Shown: positions 31,584-43,026, numbered from the stretch's first letter. The stretch: 64,000 nt of DNA from Lindgomyces ingoldianus (GCF_010093535.1 NW_022985193.1:767132-831131), one strand, 5' to 3'. Numbers and translations are program-made. The notes: a model not told the origin generated them from the sequence alone.

Positions 31584-33374
31584 TTAAACCTCCTGAGCCG
31601 TCTTGCTCTCCACAGTCTCGGTCCCGATGGGAACCTCAATATGCTTCTCAGCTAGGTTCATCTGAGCAGCAAAGGTGCTATGAGGCTTCCACTTCCTGGA
31701 TGTGCGAGGGGTGGACTCTTCTAACATCTTGTCGACTTGTTCGAGGGAGAGGCCTTTAGTCTCAGGCACGAGGAAGAAGGCGAAAAGAAAGGAGATGCAG
31801 CATAGGCCACCTAGAAATGTCAGCAGAACATAAAACAAACGTATCGCAAGTGTACGTACCCCACATGAAGAAGACATTAGATCCCAACTTAGCAGAGTGA
31901 GGCTGGTCGGCAACAAGGTAAGGCGTAATGACTGCAATAATACAGTTCCAGAACCAGTTGGATGCGGTTGAGAGACCAACACCACGGGAACGAATAGTGA
32001 GAGGGAAGATTTCACCAATTACGATCCAGGCAGCTGGACCCCAGGTAGTAGCGAATGAGGCAATGTTCAAACAAATAAAGGCAATCATAGCCTTCACAGC
32101 AGCGGGATTGTGCGCAGATTGCTTGCCAGCAGTAGCACCAATGATACCGACGATGAATTGCATAGTAACCATAGATGCGGCGCCCCAGATGAGGATCCTG
32201 CGGCGACCGAGCTTCTCAACCATGACAAAAGAGAAGGGAGTCGATAAGACGTTGACGAGAGTAGTAATGAGCGAGATGAGGAAGGGGTTGGAAATCGTGC
32301 CGAGCTGCTGGAAGAAGACGGTACCAAAGTAGAAGATGAAGTTGATACCGGTCAGCTGCTGCATCATCTGCATGAGAATACCAAGGATGGTTCGGCGGAG
32401 GTTGGAGGATGGTTGGCTGAGCTTGCCCTCGAAACACGACATCCAGGACCCGAGGTAGCTGGTTTGGGGAACGATCGACATCTCATATTCGTGGTTGGCA
32501 ATGATTTCAGCGAGCTCGTCCTGTATGTACTCGGAGTCAACGGGTTGGCCACGGACCGAGGCGAGCGCTTTCGCAGCCTTGTCAAGCTTGCCCTTCTTAA
32601 CGAAGTAACGAGGAGATTCGGGGAGAATTGCAAGACCAGTACCTAAGATAAGGGCCCATGCAAATTGGACAGCAATCGGGATACGATAAGAGCCAGTGTC
32701 ACGGCGCTTCTGTGTGGCGTAGACAACGCAGTTGGCGAGCAAGATACCAATCGTAATGCAGAATTGATACCCAGCAACAATAGCACCACGAACCTTTTTA
32801 GGAGCAATCTCAGACATGTACCTGCAAGCTCGTTAGAACTCGAGAGCATTCGACGCGTCACTTGTGGTACTTACAAGATAACAATGGCAGAAATGAAACC
32901 AACACCAAGACCAGCAAAGATACGGCCGGCACTCATGACACCAACGCCGGTAGACGCAGTCTCGAGGATACCGCCAACAGTAAAGATGAAACACCCCAAA
33001 ATGATAGTCAAGCGGCGACCAATGAAGTCGGCGACATCTCCAGCAATGATAGCTCCAAAGAAAGTACCAGCCGAGAGAATTGACGTGGTCAAAGACTGCT
33101 CCCATTGCGGGATCACAAATCCCTTCTTGTAGGCCTTATACGCATCGCTTGTTGTGTCTCCTGGGAAAATGATGTCGGGGTATTCCTTGTGAGTGTACTG
33201 CTTGATGAAGTAGTCCATACCTAGGACCCCTCCCATCCAACCTGTATCATAACCGAAGAAAATACCACCGAAAGCCGCGAAAGCAACAATGAGGTAGGCC
33301 TTGACAGTTACAGGCGCTTCAACACGAGAGACATCTGCCGTGCCAGTGACGGTAACAACTCCTCCACCAGGCAT
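31584..33374 (-). CDS. MFS hexose (monosaccharide) transporter, 3 exons, 562 aa
   Basis: This is a 12-helix plasma-membrane sugar porter importing glucose or related hexoses. Exons are 33374-32875, 32821-31860 and 31810-31584; together 1689 nt, in frame, ending TAA. The start MPGGGVVTV is chosen because the family begins just before a conserved RVEAPVTVKAYL segment. Visible sugar-porter motifs: GGIFFGYDTGWMGGV (36-50), DFIGRR (116-121), PESPR (234-238), QQLTGINFIFYF (321-332), EKLGRR (369-374), PETKGLSLEQVDK (503-515). The C-terminal tail of about 45 residues is cytosolic. From memory it is closest to the RCO3/MstC-like group, but substrate and affinity cannot be read from sequence. No RIP stops are present. 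It stands alone between transposons. Confidence 0.95.
31811..31859 (-). other. Intron 2 of the hexose transporter (49 bp)
   Basis: On the minus strand the intron starts GTACGT and ends TTCTAG, with a branch-site match CTGAC 10 bases before the acceptor. Splicing joins FFMWG to GLCCISFLF, restoring helix 12 and the PETKG motif. Reading through instead gives a frame with no family similarity. Confidence 0.93.
32822..32874 (-). other. Intron 1 of the hexose transporter (53 bp)
   Basis: On the minus strand the intron starts GTAAGT, has CTAAC about 12 bases before the end, and ends TTGCAG. Splicing joins ISAIVIL to YMSEIAPKKVRG, the expected continuous segment after helix 4. Confidence 0.95.
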
Positions 33375-33490
33375 GACTGCGAGCGCTCCTCTAGGGCTAG
33401 AGCTACAGATTACAAGAGGGGTATGTGAAAAGAGAGAGGATGAGGCCGTTCGGTCAAGAGGACGTCTGCGATAGGGAAATATATCAGAAG
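33375..33490 (-). promoter_or_regulatory. Putative core promoter of the hexose transporter
   Basis: On the minus strand a TATA-like GATATATTTCCC (33485-33474) lies about 100 bp before the ATG, followed by a pyrimidine-rich stretch CCTCTCTCTTTTCAC around 33425-33440, typical of filamentous fungal start sites. A possible carbon-catabolite repressor site of the SYGGRG type, CTGGGG, occurs far upstream at 33941-33946. Such short sites are frequent by chance. Confidence 0.45.
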
Positions 33491-35964
33491 AAGCTAGGGA
33501 TACCAACAAATGCGGAGCTCCCTCAGCTTTTAATAACAGACTCTAGTACTGTGATACTGGAGCACCGTGGCTTCTGGTTCATGGGTACAGTAGCATTGTC
33601 CTATCAGGCTAAGCTGGATGTGGGAGTATCTCCGGACCCAATCCTTCTAGAAGGATTCGAGGCCTCTCTCTGATGGGTCGACTGTCAATCATGGGCATCT
33701 TTCCCGGGCCTTTGGCACTTCTTCACCCAGGATCAGGACCAGGAGCACCTGGTATGTTCTCTGCTCCAGTCCCGACACGAGGCAAACCTGTCACGTTCCT
33801 GCAAATCGCCTGGGTCCCGCAGAGTAAGGAGAGCAGTTCATGGTGCGGGCGGGAAAATGGCCGAGAGAGGAAACCCAACAGGTGGTCCGAGTATTCCGTA
33901 GTGAGATGCAAAGGCGGAGGCGTTGGGGGAGGCGTGAAAACTGGGGAACCAAGCTTGGGCAGGCATCACCATGAGGCGGTCTTGGCTCGCAGCGACCTGC
34001 AGAATTTTCCATCACTATCCCTGTCCCAAGGCCAAGAATGCAATTTTGGGCGAATTGAAAGGATATTGGCCTCATGTTGGCTAGCGCTAACCGGTCAAGA
34101 CATTTCCCGATGCCTCCTGGTGCGACCTCTGGTTTGGGAGACAGCCAGAAGCAAGACTCATCGGCGAGAGAGACACATGACGACGGATTTCAGCAACCTC
34201 GCGCTTCGACGCCAGCGGGAGTCTCCAAGTAGTCTTCAGCGCCGGACATCGGAACATTGTTGCTGGTTGCCGGTTACTCAAGGGACATTGCTTTCGTGTT
34301 TCGATCTTGATACGGGAAGCGAAAAGGCACTAATATATGTGTCGTTTGATCAAATCAACTAAGCCTCAAGAAATGATCCTCCTCAATCAACCATTTGAGG
34401 ACGCAGCTCTCCGCTCTGTGTGACCGTCGGCTCAATCCCGCCAGGTCATTCCGCATCAGCCAGTATGGTTTCGTCCCGTGAAAAGTCCCTTAGCCCACCA
34501 CGTCTCATCCCAAAAACGGCAGGCTAATAATGAAATGGGGGATTCATTGGACTAGTTGCCCGCATGCCAGGTGTGCGGTTTGCAGTGGTCGTACAGGGAA
34601 GCCGGTTTCCAATAAACCTGGCACGTACGCGCTGCGACCCCAAGTCTTTGTGTCACATACCATTCTGATCTGCCTCAAGACTCAGGAGGTGAGAGCCAGA
34701 GAACGTGGCCGCGTCGCTGTTAACTGTCTTGGGTGGGTGTTGCAGTCTGCTCACATATGATTTGTGGTGTTCATAAGCACTAGTGGCGCTGTTAGCATTG
34801 TCACCCTGTGCCTTTTCCTTTCGCTCGCCACAGCCGTGTCGCGGCATATCGGTCTGGAGAACCTTGTCGCGTGGCGGCGCCATTCTGAAGCCTTCACAGA
34901 TTGCGTCCTCGGTGGCTGTCTTCACATGCGTGTCACCAGGTGGCTTCGGCCACTGTTAACCACTTGTGGCCTCGCTTCCCGCCATGCAGGGCCGTAACCC
35001 GGTGCTGCAACTTTGTCGCGCCTTTTCTGTTGCCGGCTGCGCTGCATCAGCAGATCAACAAGCTTGTTCAAGCATCAGAACGGCTGATGAGACACGGTGC
35101 AAGCGATGAGAGCATGAGTCGTCTTCTTCTGCTATGTCCTTCCCCATTATCAATTCCGGAGTTCGAAAATATTGACTTTGATGAGTTTTGCGTGTCTGGG
35201 CTGAGGGAAAACAGCTAACGGTTTGGATAGACCCGGAGCATCTGACCAATCAAGGCGTCTGGGATTTTTTGCAATGCAGAGGTCCAACCTCCTCCGTAGA
35301 ACACGGGAGATGAAGAGCGATGTCACGCTGTGGACGCCACGTGGATACCTCAAATGATACCAGCCTCGGTGTCAGCATGCGTGATTTGTCCAATTTCAAG
35401 ACCTCAGAAGCGACTCCGAATCGAACATCGTGAGTCTCCAAGGGGCAGCCGTTAGTCGCACGTTAGCCCTAAAGCCCACATTTTGGGGTCAGAACTAGTG
35501 CGCAGCTCATGCTGCGGCAAGTCATCCTCCAATTGGTAACCCCGCCCAGATCTAGAGGCGATGAACTTTCCAAGTGCACCTGGTACAGATTGCCTCAGCT
35601 GGCGCGGAGTCTTCGACGCGACCTGTACGAAGAAGCGGGAGAAGGTTGTCCTCAAACAATGTAGGGGTTGAGGCAGGTTCTGCACTGCAGGCTGTGACAT
35701 GCATCATTTGCAAATTTCTGTGTATTTGGGTCTGTCTCGCAATTAATTTAAATATTTGAAGGAAAGATTTTACGTTAAATTTAATAAAGAATCGAGATCC
35801 CGCTCTGTCTATGTCTACGCTCATATTTTAGATCTTTAACATGTTAATGCCGCGGCTCAGTAGGCACTATCCCAGTTGCGGAAGGAAAGTTTTGAAGCTC
35901 AATTATTAGTACTAGAGGCATATATTGTTACCGTACTAGATATTTGGTCCAGTACCTAAGAGTG
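33491..35964. other. GC-balanced intergenic DNA of the gene island
   Basis: This 2.5-kb stretch is unmutated and GC-balanced up to about 35720. Several reading frames occur, the longest 229 codons at 33673-34362 on the plus strand, but they lack family motifs or introns and look like chance frames in moderate-GC DNA. A perfect 16-bp palindrome ATCCTTCTAGAAGGAT lies at 33642-33657 and contains TTC-TA-GAA, the heat-shock-element half pattern. It is most likely upstream regulatory and spacer DNA of the transporter gene. Confidence 0.5.
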
Positions 35965-36478
35965 TGTTACAACGGTCTGGTTGGACGAACAGGGAGCACC
36001 GCCAAGGCACAACCCCACGGGAGAAGGACGGACTGACCCGGGACACGTGACAAGGCCAGACTAGGTAATGTGCTCGCAAGGTAAGAGGTGCAAGCACTGC
36101 TTAGAGGCTCTAAGCACTAATAAGTGTTACGGTCCCTGAGTGGACTATAAGCGAGTGTCAAATGGCCACTGGATTATACGACAACCAGTGGTGGAACTTC
36201 TTCTTGGTCGCACAAGAAGAATCACGTGACCTCCTCGGACGAACACGGACCGGAGCCATGCGGGCAGAACAGCCACCCGCGACGGTTCCGGGGGAATGTT
36301 GCCTGCAGTAGGATGCGCGCACGACGCGCACGACGCGCAGAACCTATGTATATAGTCTTGATCCTAACTATTATTAGAAGGTTGTGGTCAACGTTTAGTC
36401 TTTTTATTTACATAAACTAAGTAGTATTGGTAGTTTCTAAAGACACTTTACTATTAACGTACCTAACGGGTTGGCCGG

Positions 36479-36693
36479 TGTGATGACAAGCACTGTCTCT
36501 ACTACCGTATGGAGCTGGGGAAGCATGGCAGAGTAGGTCGGCTCTATTTCAGCTAAACTAGGATGGGGAGTGAAGGAGGCGAAGGGTTTTCGCGAGAGAA
36601 AAGCTTGCGCAGCGCCAAGGCGCTAGCGCGCTCGCTTAACACTTAGCGAGATCATGTGACTAGCAGCGGAGCTTGACAAGCAGCACCGTCACA
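36479..36693. repeat. Solo LTR (215 bp) inside a Fot-A terminal repeat, TSD GCCGG
   Basis: The sequence starts TGTGATGAC and ends ACCGTCACA, flanked by a perfect GCCGG duplication (36474-36478, 36694-36698). It splits the left terminal repeat of Fot-A copy 3. It is GC-rich and undamaged, so it is young or was never RIP-mutated. No other copy is in the window. Confidence 0.88.
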
Positions 36694-37430
36694 GCCGGCC
36701 ACTTTTGCCAAGCCCCTACTAAAACCACCCTATTCTGGCGCAAAACAGCCCACTTTAGCCCTATATAAAGCAATACAACATAAGATATTATTTAAAGTCT
36801 ACTTCTGCTACTTTCTTACATGTACGCAAGTTATGCCTAGTCTAATTGCACTACTTATATTACTTTTAACTTAGCTTACTTTTTTTAGCGCACACTTATG
36901 TCTTTAGCTTCTTTTTATTACTACACGCTTTAAACTCCTTTAAAGTAGTTAGACAAGCCCTATTTTTAACTATTAAAGTCTTTTTTACTTAAATCTACTT
37001 TCTTTTATGTAATCTATGTTATGTAGTAGCCTTATTTACTACTTAAAGCTTTATAATCTCTTTTTACACTAACACTAGCTTATGCGCAATAATTCCTACT
37101 CTTTTTAAAACTTTTTAAAAGCCTTTACTATAAACATTAGTAAGCTATTTATATGCTTTTAAATTTTTACTTTTATAAGTATTAATTATAACTTAAATTT
37201 AAAAGTATTACTTAGAGTTTACAACTACTAGGGCTTATTATTAATAAGTAGTAGTAGTAATAAAGTATATAACTAGATATTAAAAGCTATTTTAACTTAT
37301 TCTAAATTAAATAGAACTAAACTAGCACTTTAAAACTCTTCTTAGATATTACTAAAAGTAATTACTATATTATAGGCGTGTATAAAGCATAGTAGGAACT
37401 TAAGTTTTATAATATAAGTAATTTAGTTAT

Positions 37431-37628
37431 TGTCGCGTATACTGAGAGCCTTGGCTGGGGCTCGGAGCCTGGGACTGGGGGCTCAGAGCCTGGGACGCAG
37501 CTCGGGATCTGGAGATATTATGTTCCGAAGCTCGGTGTATATAAGGAGAGCCTTCGGCTCTCTTAGATAGCAGAGTCACTTCATCCGATCTTCTGAACAG
37601 CTACTGCCAGGCTATTTTATCCTCCACA
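37431..37628 (+). repeat. Solo LTR (198 bp), TSD GTTAT
   Basis: The sequence starts TGTCGCGTATACTG and ends ATCCTCCACA, with perfect GTTAT duplications (37426-37430, 37629-37633). It contains three GAGCCTGGGA or similar repeats, a TATA box GTGTATATAAGG and directly downstream a perfect hairpin GAGAGCC/GGCTCTC with a three-base loop. It is undamaged within a RIP-mutated host. Confidence 0.9.
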
Positions 37629-38962
37629 GTTATATATAAGATCTTTAGCTTAGTGCTTATACACCTTTTTTAAAAAGGTAAAATAACCTATATTAAAAGG
37701 CTATAAAAAGTGTAATAAGTGTAAAAGTATATAAATAGTAATAATTTTATTTTTCTTATAGTACTACTAAAAATTAAGTAAGTTATAGCTTTTATAGCTA
37801 TTAATAATAAAAAGCTAATAAGCGCTTATAACCCTTTTTTATATGCTTATTAAAGTGCTTTAACTACTATAGCCTAAGCTTATTTATTATCTAGCTGTTT
37901 TTAGAGACTATAATAACTTAGTTCTAAAGTAAATTCTTTTTTTTATACTAGGTAAAGAGGTAATAGTAGCTCTTAAAAATAATAAAAAGTAAAATAGCTT
38001 ACTTTATTATGTTAATGCTTTAAATAACTATTATTTACTCTCTATTACTTTACTATATAACCTTTAGCTGTTTTTATTTTTTTAAAGCTATAATAACTAC
38101 TTTAGTTAATATCTAGCTTATTATAAAGCTTAACTTATTAAAGTTATACATGTCTTTATTCTAGATACTGTACTGAGCTTTTATGTTAGCTACTAGGTAA
38201 AACTAGCCTTAAATAACCTCTAGATCTTTATAAAGCACTTTTTTATAATTATACTTATAATTAAACTTTATTATAAACTTAAAGTAGTGCTTAACCTATA
38301 TACTAGGCTAGTTTAAGCTAACTTAGCCTAAATTACGCTCTACGTGTAAGAAATTAGCTATATTAGCTATAGCTGTAAGCTTAGAGGGAAATTTGCGTGT
38401 AATAAGCTTAAGTATGTACTTAACAACTACTTTTTTTTTAAGCTTAGTTAGATTTCTTAATTTAGGCTAGCATTCTACTTATAAAGGCTATCTAGCGTGT
38501 TAATTACTTAGTGTTGTGTAAAAAACATTATAAATAGCTATAGTGTGTTATAAGAAGAGTTTTAAGTCTTATTTAAAAGCCTAAAAAGTAAGCTGTATTT
38601 AATGTTCTTTAAAAGATTTAATCTAGTGTTGTTGTTAAGGCATTATATAGATAGGTAGAGTGTGGTAGAGGCTTGGCAAAAGTGGCTAGCCAACCTGTGT
38701 GGCCGGCTAACCTGTTAGGTACGTTACATATCTTTATTTATATATACTTCTTTATTATCTTTCTTAAAGATTGTTTCCCCTGCTCTTTATACAGCAGCCT
38801 AGGGCAAACCACAATAGGCTGAACCTCTAAACCTATATAGTACATACACGTGGACGGTACACCCACGCTATATACTATCCTTCTCCTCGCACTTCCCTTC
38901 TCCGCTTCCAGGTCCGCGTACTAAACAGTCAAGTTCTAGGAGACCTTAGCTAGTAAGTAGAT

Positions 38963-39285
38963 ATTGTAACATTAATCACTACCTCTAGAAAGTATAAATC
39001 CTCTAAACCCCCTTGTTAATGCTTTAATAGTTAGGTCTACACTATCTAGAAGCACACTGCTACTAATAGTAAACAAGTATAAATTAATAAAACAAATTAA
39101 TAACATGTAATTAGAAATTGCAAACCTTTATAGCGTGTATAAAGAAAAGAACAATATAGCTATAAAAAATCCTTATAACTAGCACTTAATCTTCTTTTAG
39201 CCTAGAGTCTTTTAGACACTATTTTTTAAAGTAAAGATTGTAACATTAATTACTACCTTTTAATAAAGTATAAATCTTTATACTA
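38963..39285 (+). repeat. Direct repeat at the Gyp-C LTR/leader junction
   Basis: About 50 bp starting ATTGTAACATTAAT at 38963 recurs at 39237 (274 bp later), followed in both by a CTACC, then AGTATAAATC. It is either a tandem duplication of the LTR end and leader, or the real LTR ends at 39245. Confidence 0.6.
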
Positions 39286-39299
39286 CCTCTACTAAATTA

Positions 39300-40323
39300 G
39301 AGATAACTAGCGCCTTATTAGCTAGTACTAGCTCGGTTCTAACTCTAAATAAAGAAGTAATAAACTAATAGTTAAATAACATAAAAGATAAGTTAGCTAG
39401 ATTAAAATAGATGTTAGCCTAATTAGTAAACTAAAGACTAACAGCAGTAAGCTTCTAAATTTAGGCATTTTAACTTAAGGTATTAAACCTTAGAAATGCA
39501 GCTTAGAAAAAACTAAGTGTAGACTCTAAGAAGACTTTAAGACTAGCACCTCTTAAGCTCTTTATAAAAAGTGTAAAGAACCTTAAACCTTTCTTTACAT
39601 AATGCTACTTTTATATGCAGTATAATAAGAGCGCTTTTTAAACTAACAAAGAAATAATTTTATAAATAAGACTTTATCTAAAAGGCTTTTTAGCTATTTA
39701 GTTCTAACTCTATGTAAACAGCTAGATAAATTTTAAGTCTAATAAAAAACTTTTTTACTAGGTATAAAAAAAATCTTTAGTAACATTAACTCTTTTAAAA
39801 AAGCCTTAACTGCTATTTATAAACTAGTAAACTAAAAGAAAACAGTCTAACGCTACATAGTCTACTTCTGCAAACAACTAGCTATCTGTAGATAGATAGA
39901 CTAGAGAGCTATAAGTAGAATGTTTTATAGTAGGCTAAACAACATAGTTAAAGATAAATTTATACATAATAGAAAACTAAAGACTTTTAAAAAATTTATT
40001 AACTAAGTAATACCTTATAATAAAAGACATATAAAACATTAAAGAGAAAAGAAAACAGGTGTAATAACATAGAAGTTAAAATAAACACTAAAGAAAAAGA
40101 AAGCCCTCTAATATAATAAAAAGCTAATAAACCTTAGTTATGTAAAATATACATATAGTACCTTTAAAAAAAAGTAAGAGTTTTTCTAAAGGTAATAGAC
40201 TACCTTTAAGTAAAGAATAAAAGAAATAGCTTAAGAAAAAAGCCTATCTAAACTATAAAAAAGTAGGCTACTTTTATTAAAACCATCTAGATTCTAAAAG
40301 CTTAGAGAATAAAGATAAAAAAC
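39300..40323 (+). pseudogene. Gyp-C gag, degenerate
   Basis: The plus-strand frame around 39520-39780 reads LKLFIKSVKNLKPFF, then YFYMQYNKSAF and LYLKGFLAI followed by INFKSN. This resembles a Gypsy gag capsid with its KPF-T and A--W/F-- spacing. Stops lie at likely Trp/Gln codons. The frame is cut at 40325 by Fot-B copy 3. Confidence 0.55.
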
Positions 40324-40325
40324 TA

Positions 40326-41424
40326 ATGTACTTCACAGGCAAGTTGCTTACACACCTAAGTCGCTTACTTTTGCCAAGACCCTACTAAACTACCCTTCCT
40401 ACACTAATGCATTCCTAACAACACTACTTAGACGCGCTAAAAGAACATTAGATACAGCTTACACTCTAAGCTTTTAAATAAAACATAAAACTCTTAAAGA
40501 AACATGCTACAGCTATATATAAAGTCTTTTAAAAGATAATAAATAACTATAGCGCTAGATAACCTTTACAAGCTAATTCTACAGCTAACTTATAAAAGCT
40601 AGGTAATAAAAAGGAGCAGATAATTATTAAGACTATACTTAAGCTATATGCGCAAGCATTTTCCTCTTAGATAGCATTTATAGCTAATATAGCTAATTCT
40701 TTGCGCGCTAAGCATAATCTAGGCTATATTAGCATAAACTAGCCTAGTATGTTTAGAAAGTGTTATCTAGACCTTAAAGTAATGTTTACGCGTAGTATAA
40801 CTATAAGAGAGCTCTTTGTAAGAGTCCTAGAGTAATTTAAAGCAGGCTTAGCCTTGTAGAGAATATTAAAGCTAAGTATAGCATTTAAGATAATAACACA
40901 TACAACTTTAGTAAAATAAGCTTTATTATAGGCTAAATATTTATTAACTATACTTGCGCTTAAAACTTTACTTTAAGCTTTAAATAACACTTTATAAATG
41001 TACTAGGCTAGTTTATGCTAACATAGCCTAGATTATGCTTAGCGCGCAAAGAATTAGCTATATTAGCTATAAATGCTATCTAAGAGGAAAATCCTTGCAC
41101 ATATAGCTTAAGTATAGTCTTAACAATCACCTGCTTCTTCTTATTACCTAGCCTTTATAAGTTAGCTGTAGAATTAGCATGTAAAGGTTATTTAGTGCTA
41201 TAGTTATTTATTGTCTTTTAAGAAACTCTGTACATAGCTGTAGCACATTTCTTTAAGAGTTTTATGTCTTATTTAAAAGCTTAGAGTGTAAGCTGTATCT
41301 AACGTTCTTTTAGCGCGTCTAAGTAGTGTTGTTAGTAACGCATTAGTGTAGAAAGAGTAGTTTAGTAGGGTCTTAGCAAAAGTAAGCAACTTAGGTGTGT
41401 GAGCAACTCGCCCGTGAAGTACGT
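40326..41424. mobile_element. Fot-B copy 3, foldback derivative (1099 bp)
   Basis: This is not a normal Fot-B copy. The right half (about 40950-41424) is the reverse complement of the left half (40326 to about 40799), so both ends are the 5' end of Fot-B, arranged head to head around about 150 bp of left-arm-specific transposase sequence. TA duplications flank it (40324-40325, 41425-41426). The arms share private features, for example AACTATAGCGCTAGATAACC with ACTATAGCACTAAATAACC. It has no C-terminal transposase part and, if transcribed through, would fold into a hairpin. Confidence 0.9.
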
Positions 41425-41426
41425 TA

Positions 41427-43024
41427 ACTATAAAAGTTATACGCATAGAATAAGAGCTAACATTAGAAGAAATCTACAACAGACTTAACTAACAACTTTG
41501 CTAGAAATGCAGAGCTAACTATAAACTACTAAGCTGTTCTAAAAACTACTAGAAAGTAGAAGTTTAGAATAACTATAAAGTTCTCTAATCAATTAAACAA
41601 GCTGCTGTCTTTAAGAAATAGTGTAACTTAACATAAGTTATAAACTATGTTAAGAATGTAAAATAAGAGAAGAATAGACTTTTCTTATAATAACTAATAA
41701 TAGGCATACTAATAGAAAAGCTTGCTGTGAGAGGTATCGAGCAGGAAACACAGGTCACAGAGAGGGAATGCAGGATAGGGGGGGTAACGAGAGTAAACCT
41801 TAGGGTCGGAGGCAGAGGTACGGAGGCCGAGGAGCCTATATACCCCGTGCCAAGCCTAGGGTACTCAGGGGTTGGATAGCTGTAACATAACCGTGACACT
41901 TGCCTACTAATTTTACTATAGTAAATGTTAGAAGTGTAGAGACACACATAACTAAAACTACTATAAAAAGAAATACTATAAGGTACACATTAATAATAAT
42001 GTAAAAACATATAAAGTTATCTTAAACATTACTAAGGTACACTATAACATCTTAAATAAAATAGAAAGATAGAAGTTTTTTTAGAAAATAATCTATAACA
42101 GAGAGGGCCTAGAATAGCTAGGTACACCTCTTTAAACCTTACACTCTTATTAGAAAAGATTTAGAACACTGCCTTTAGCTTTGTAATTACTTAAAAAAAA
42201 CTAAAGACCTAATAAGTTAACTAATATTATATTTCTTATAAAAGTAAGTAATATAAAGAATCTAAATGTTAGTATAAGGCACATCCTCTCTAAATTATAA
42301 AGATAAAAGAATACTCTAGATAGACATAGGTACAGCTAATACTAGTCTATATAAACCTAAAAGAATGCCTATTTAAATAGTACCTATGCACTAATTAGTA
42401 TTACATGCAGCACTAGCCTATAAAACATTAGGCAGGATAGTAGCTATAATTAGCAAAAGAAAACAATATAGGTAACAACACCTTAGAAGAAATAGCAACA
42501 GAATGTAAAATGCTATATTGCCTTTACTACAGATTAGGTCTAGATTATAAATAAGAAGCATAGATAGACTAAAAAAAAAAATAAAAGCTATGTTTTTTAC
42601 TACTTTTAGTAAAAAGCATATTAATAGAATAACTAACTTCTATAACACTACTAAGTTAAGAATAAGAACTACCTACTTAAAAACTACATAATCTAAGAAC
42701 ACTAGCAGTATAAATCTAGATAAATTAGATAAGCGCATAAAAATAAGACATAGCAAATGTTAAACTAGATAAAATATTAAACTATAGAGAAATCTACTAT
42801 AACGCTAAGGTCTTAGTAGCAGTAAAATAAGAAGTTAGTAAAAGCCTTACTATAAAATTTACTTTTAAAAGAAAAAAAAGAATTGTACTAATAGATAGCA
42901 GATGTATGTTTATAGCTATTAATTCTAACTAAGTAGACTAATAAAACATACTATATAGAGTAAAAAAAAACTTTTTTAAAGTTTCTCTAGCAGAGGCCTT
43001 CTTAATTAAATTTAGAAATAGCTA
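41427..43024 (+). pseudogene. Gyp-C internal region, gag end to pol start, degenerate
   Basis: By position this holds the end of gag, the zinc knuckle, protease and start of reverse transcriptase. I cannot assign motifs with confidence because stops and AT drift are heavy. A solo LTR (41726-41898) interrupts it. Upstream of 43024 a phrase reading KRIVLIDSRCMFIAIN on the plus strand (about 42870-42920) could be a retropepsin-like start but is not certain. Confidence 0.4.
41726..41898 (-). repeat. Solo LTR (173 bp), TSD CTTGC
   Basis: The sequence begins TGTGAGAGGTATCG and ends ACCGTGACA, with perfect CTTGC duplications (41721-41725, 41899-41903). The minus strand shows GGGTATATAGGC, a likely TATA box, giving the orientation. 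It is GC-rich and undamaged inside RIP-mutated Gyp-C. A 100-codon frame over it is a chance frame. Confidence 0.87.
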
Positions 43025-43026
43025 TA

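Larger units (their letters stand above)
36457..38724 (-). mobile_element. Fot-A copy 3 with two solo LTRs inside
   Basis: Termini are ACGTACCTAACGGGTTGG and GGCTAACCTGTTAGGTACGT, with TA at 36455-36456 and 38725-38726. Removing the solo LTRs (36479-36693, 37431-37628) and their duplications leaves about 1.85 kb. The minus-strand transposase remnant includes the middle part and parallels copy 2 closely. The left terminus has a single 17-bp unit and the right terminus two. Confidence 0.88.
35965..38971 (+). repeat. Gyp-C 5' LTR, about 740 bp, split by Fot-A copy 3
   Basis: Perfect 8-bp inverted ends TGTTACAA and TTGTAACA bound the LTR once Fot-A copy 3 (36457-38724) is removed. The outer part, 35965-36420, is unmutated, with CACGTGAC sites and a small tandem GACGCGCAC array near 36316-36340. 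Toward its end there is a CT-rich tract (38880-38915). The true end is slightly uncertain because ATTGTAACATTAAT recurs 274 bp further on. Confidence 0.7.

Noticed and set aside
31928..33132. Plus-strand frames opposite the transporter exons
   Set aside because: They are antisense shadows of a well-conserved transporter coding sequence.
31584..33374. Horizontal transfer of the transporter
   Set aside because: Introns, splice signals and family resemblance are ordinary for Pezizomycotina; nothing in the sequence requires transfer.
33673..34362. 229-codon plus-strand frame upstream of the transporter
   Set aside because: No domain, low-complexity Gly/Arg/Ser composition, several overlapping frames of similar quality on both strands, and no introns or start context. 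It looks like a chance frame in GC-balanced DNA.
34530..36420. Other 60-105 codon frames in the island and Gyp-C LTR
   Set aside because: Short, overlapping on both strands and without motifs.
41645..41947. 100-codon minus-strand frame
   Set aside because: It covers a solo LTR and its RIP-mutated flanks; no protein similarity.
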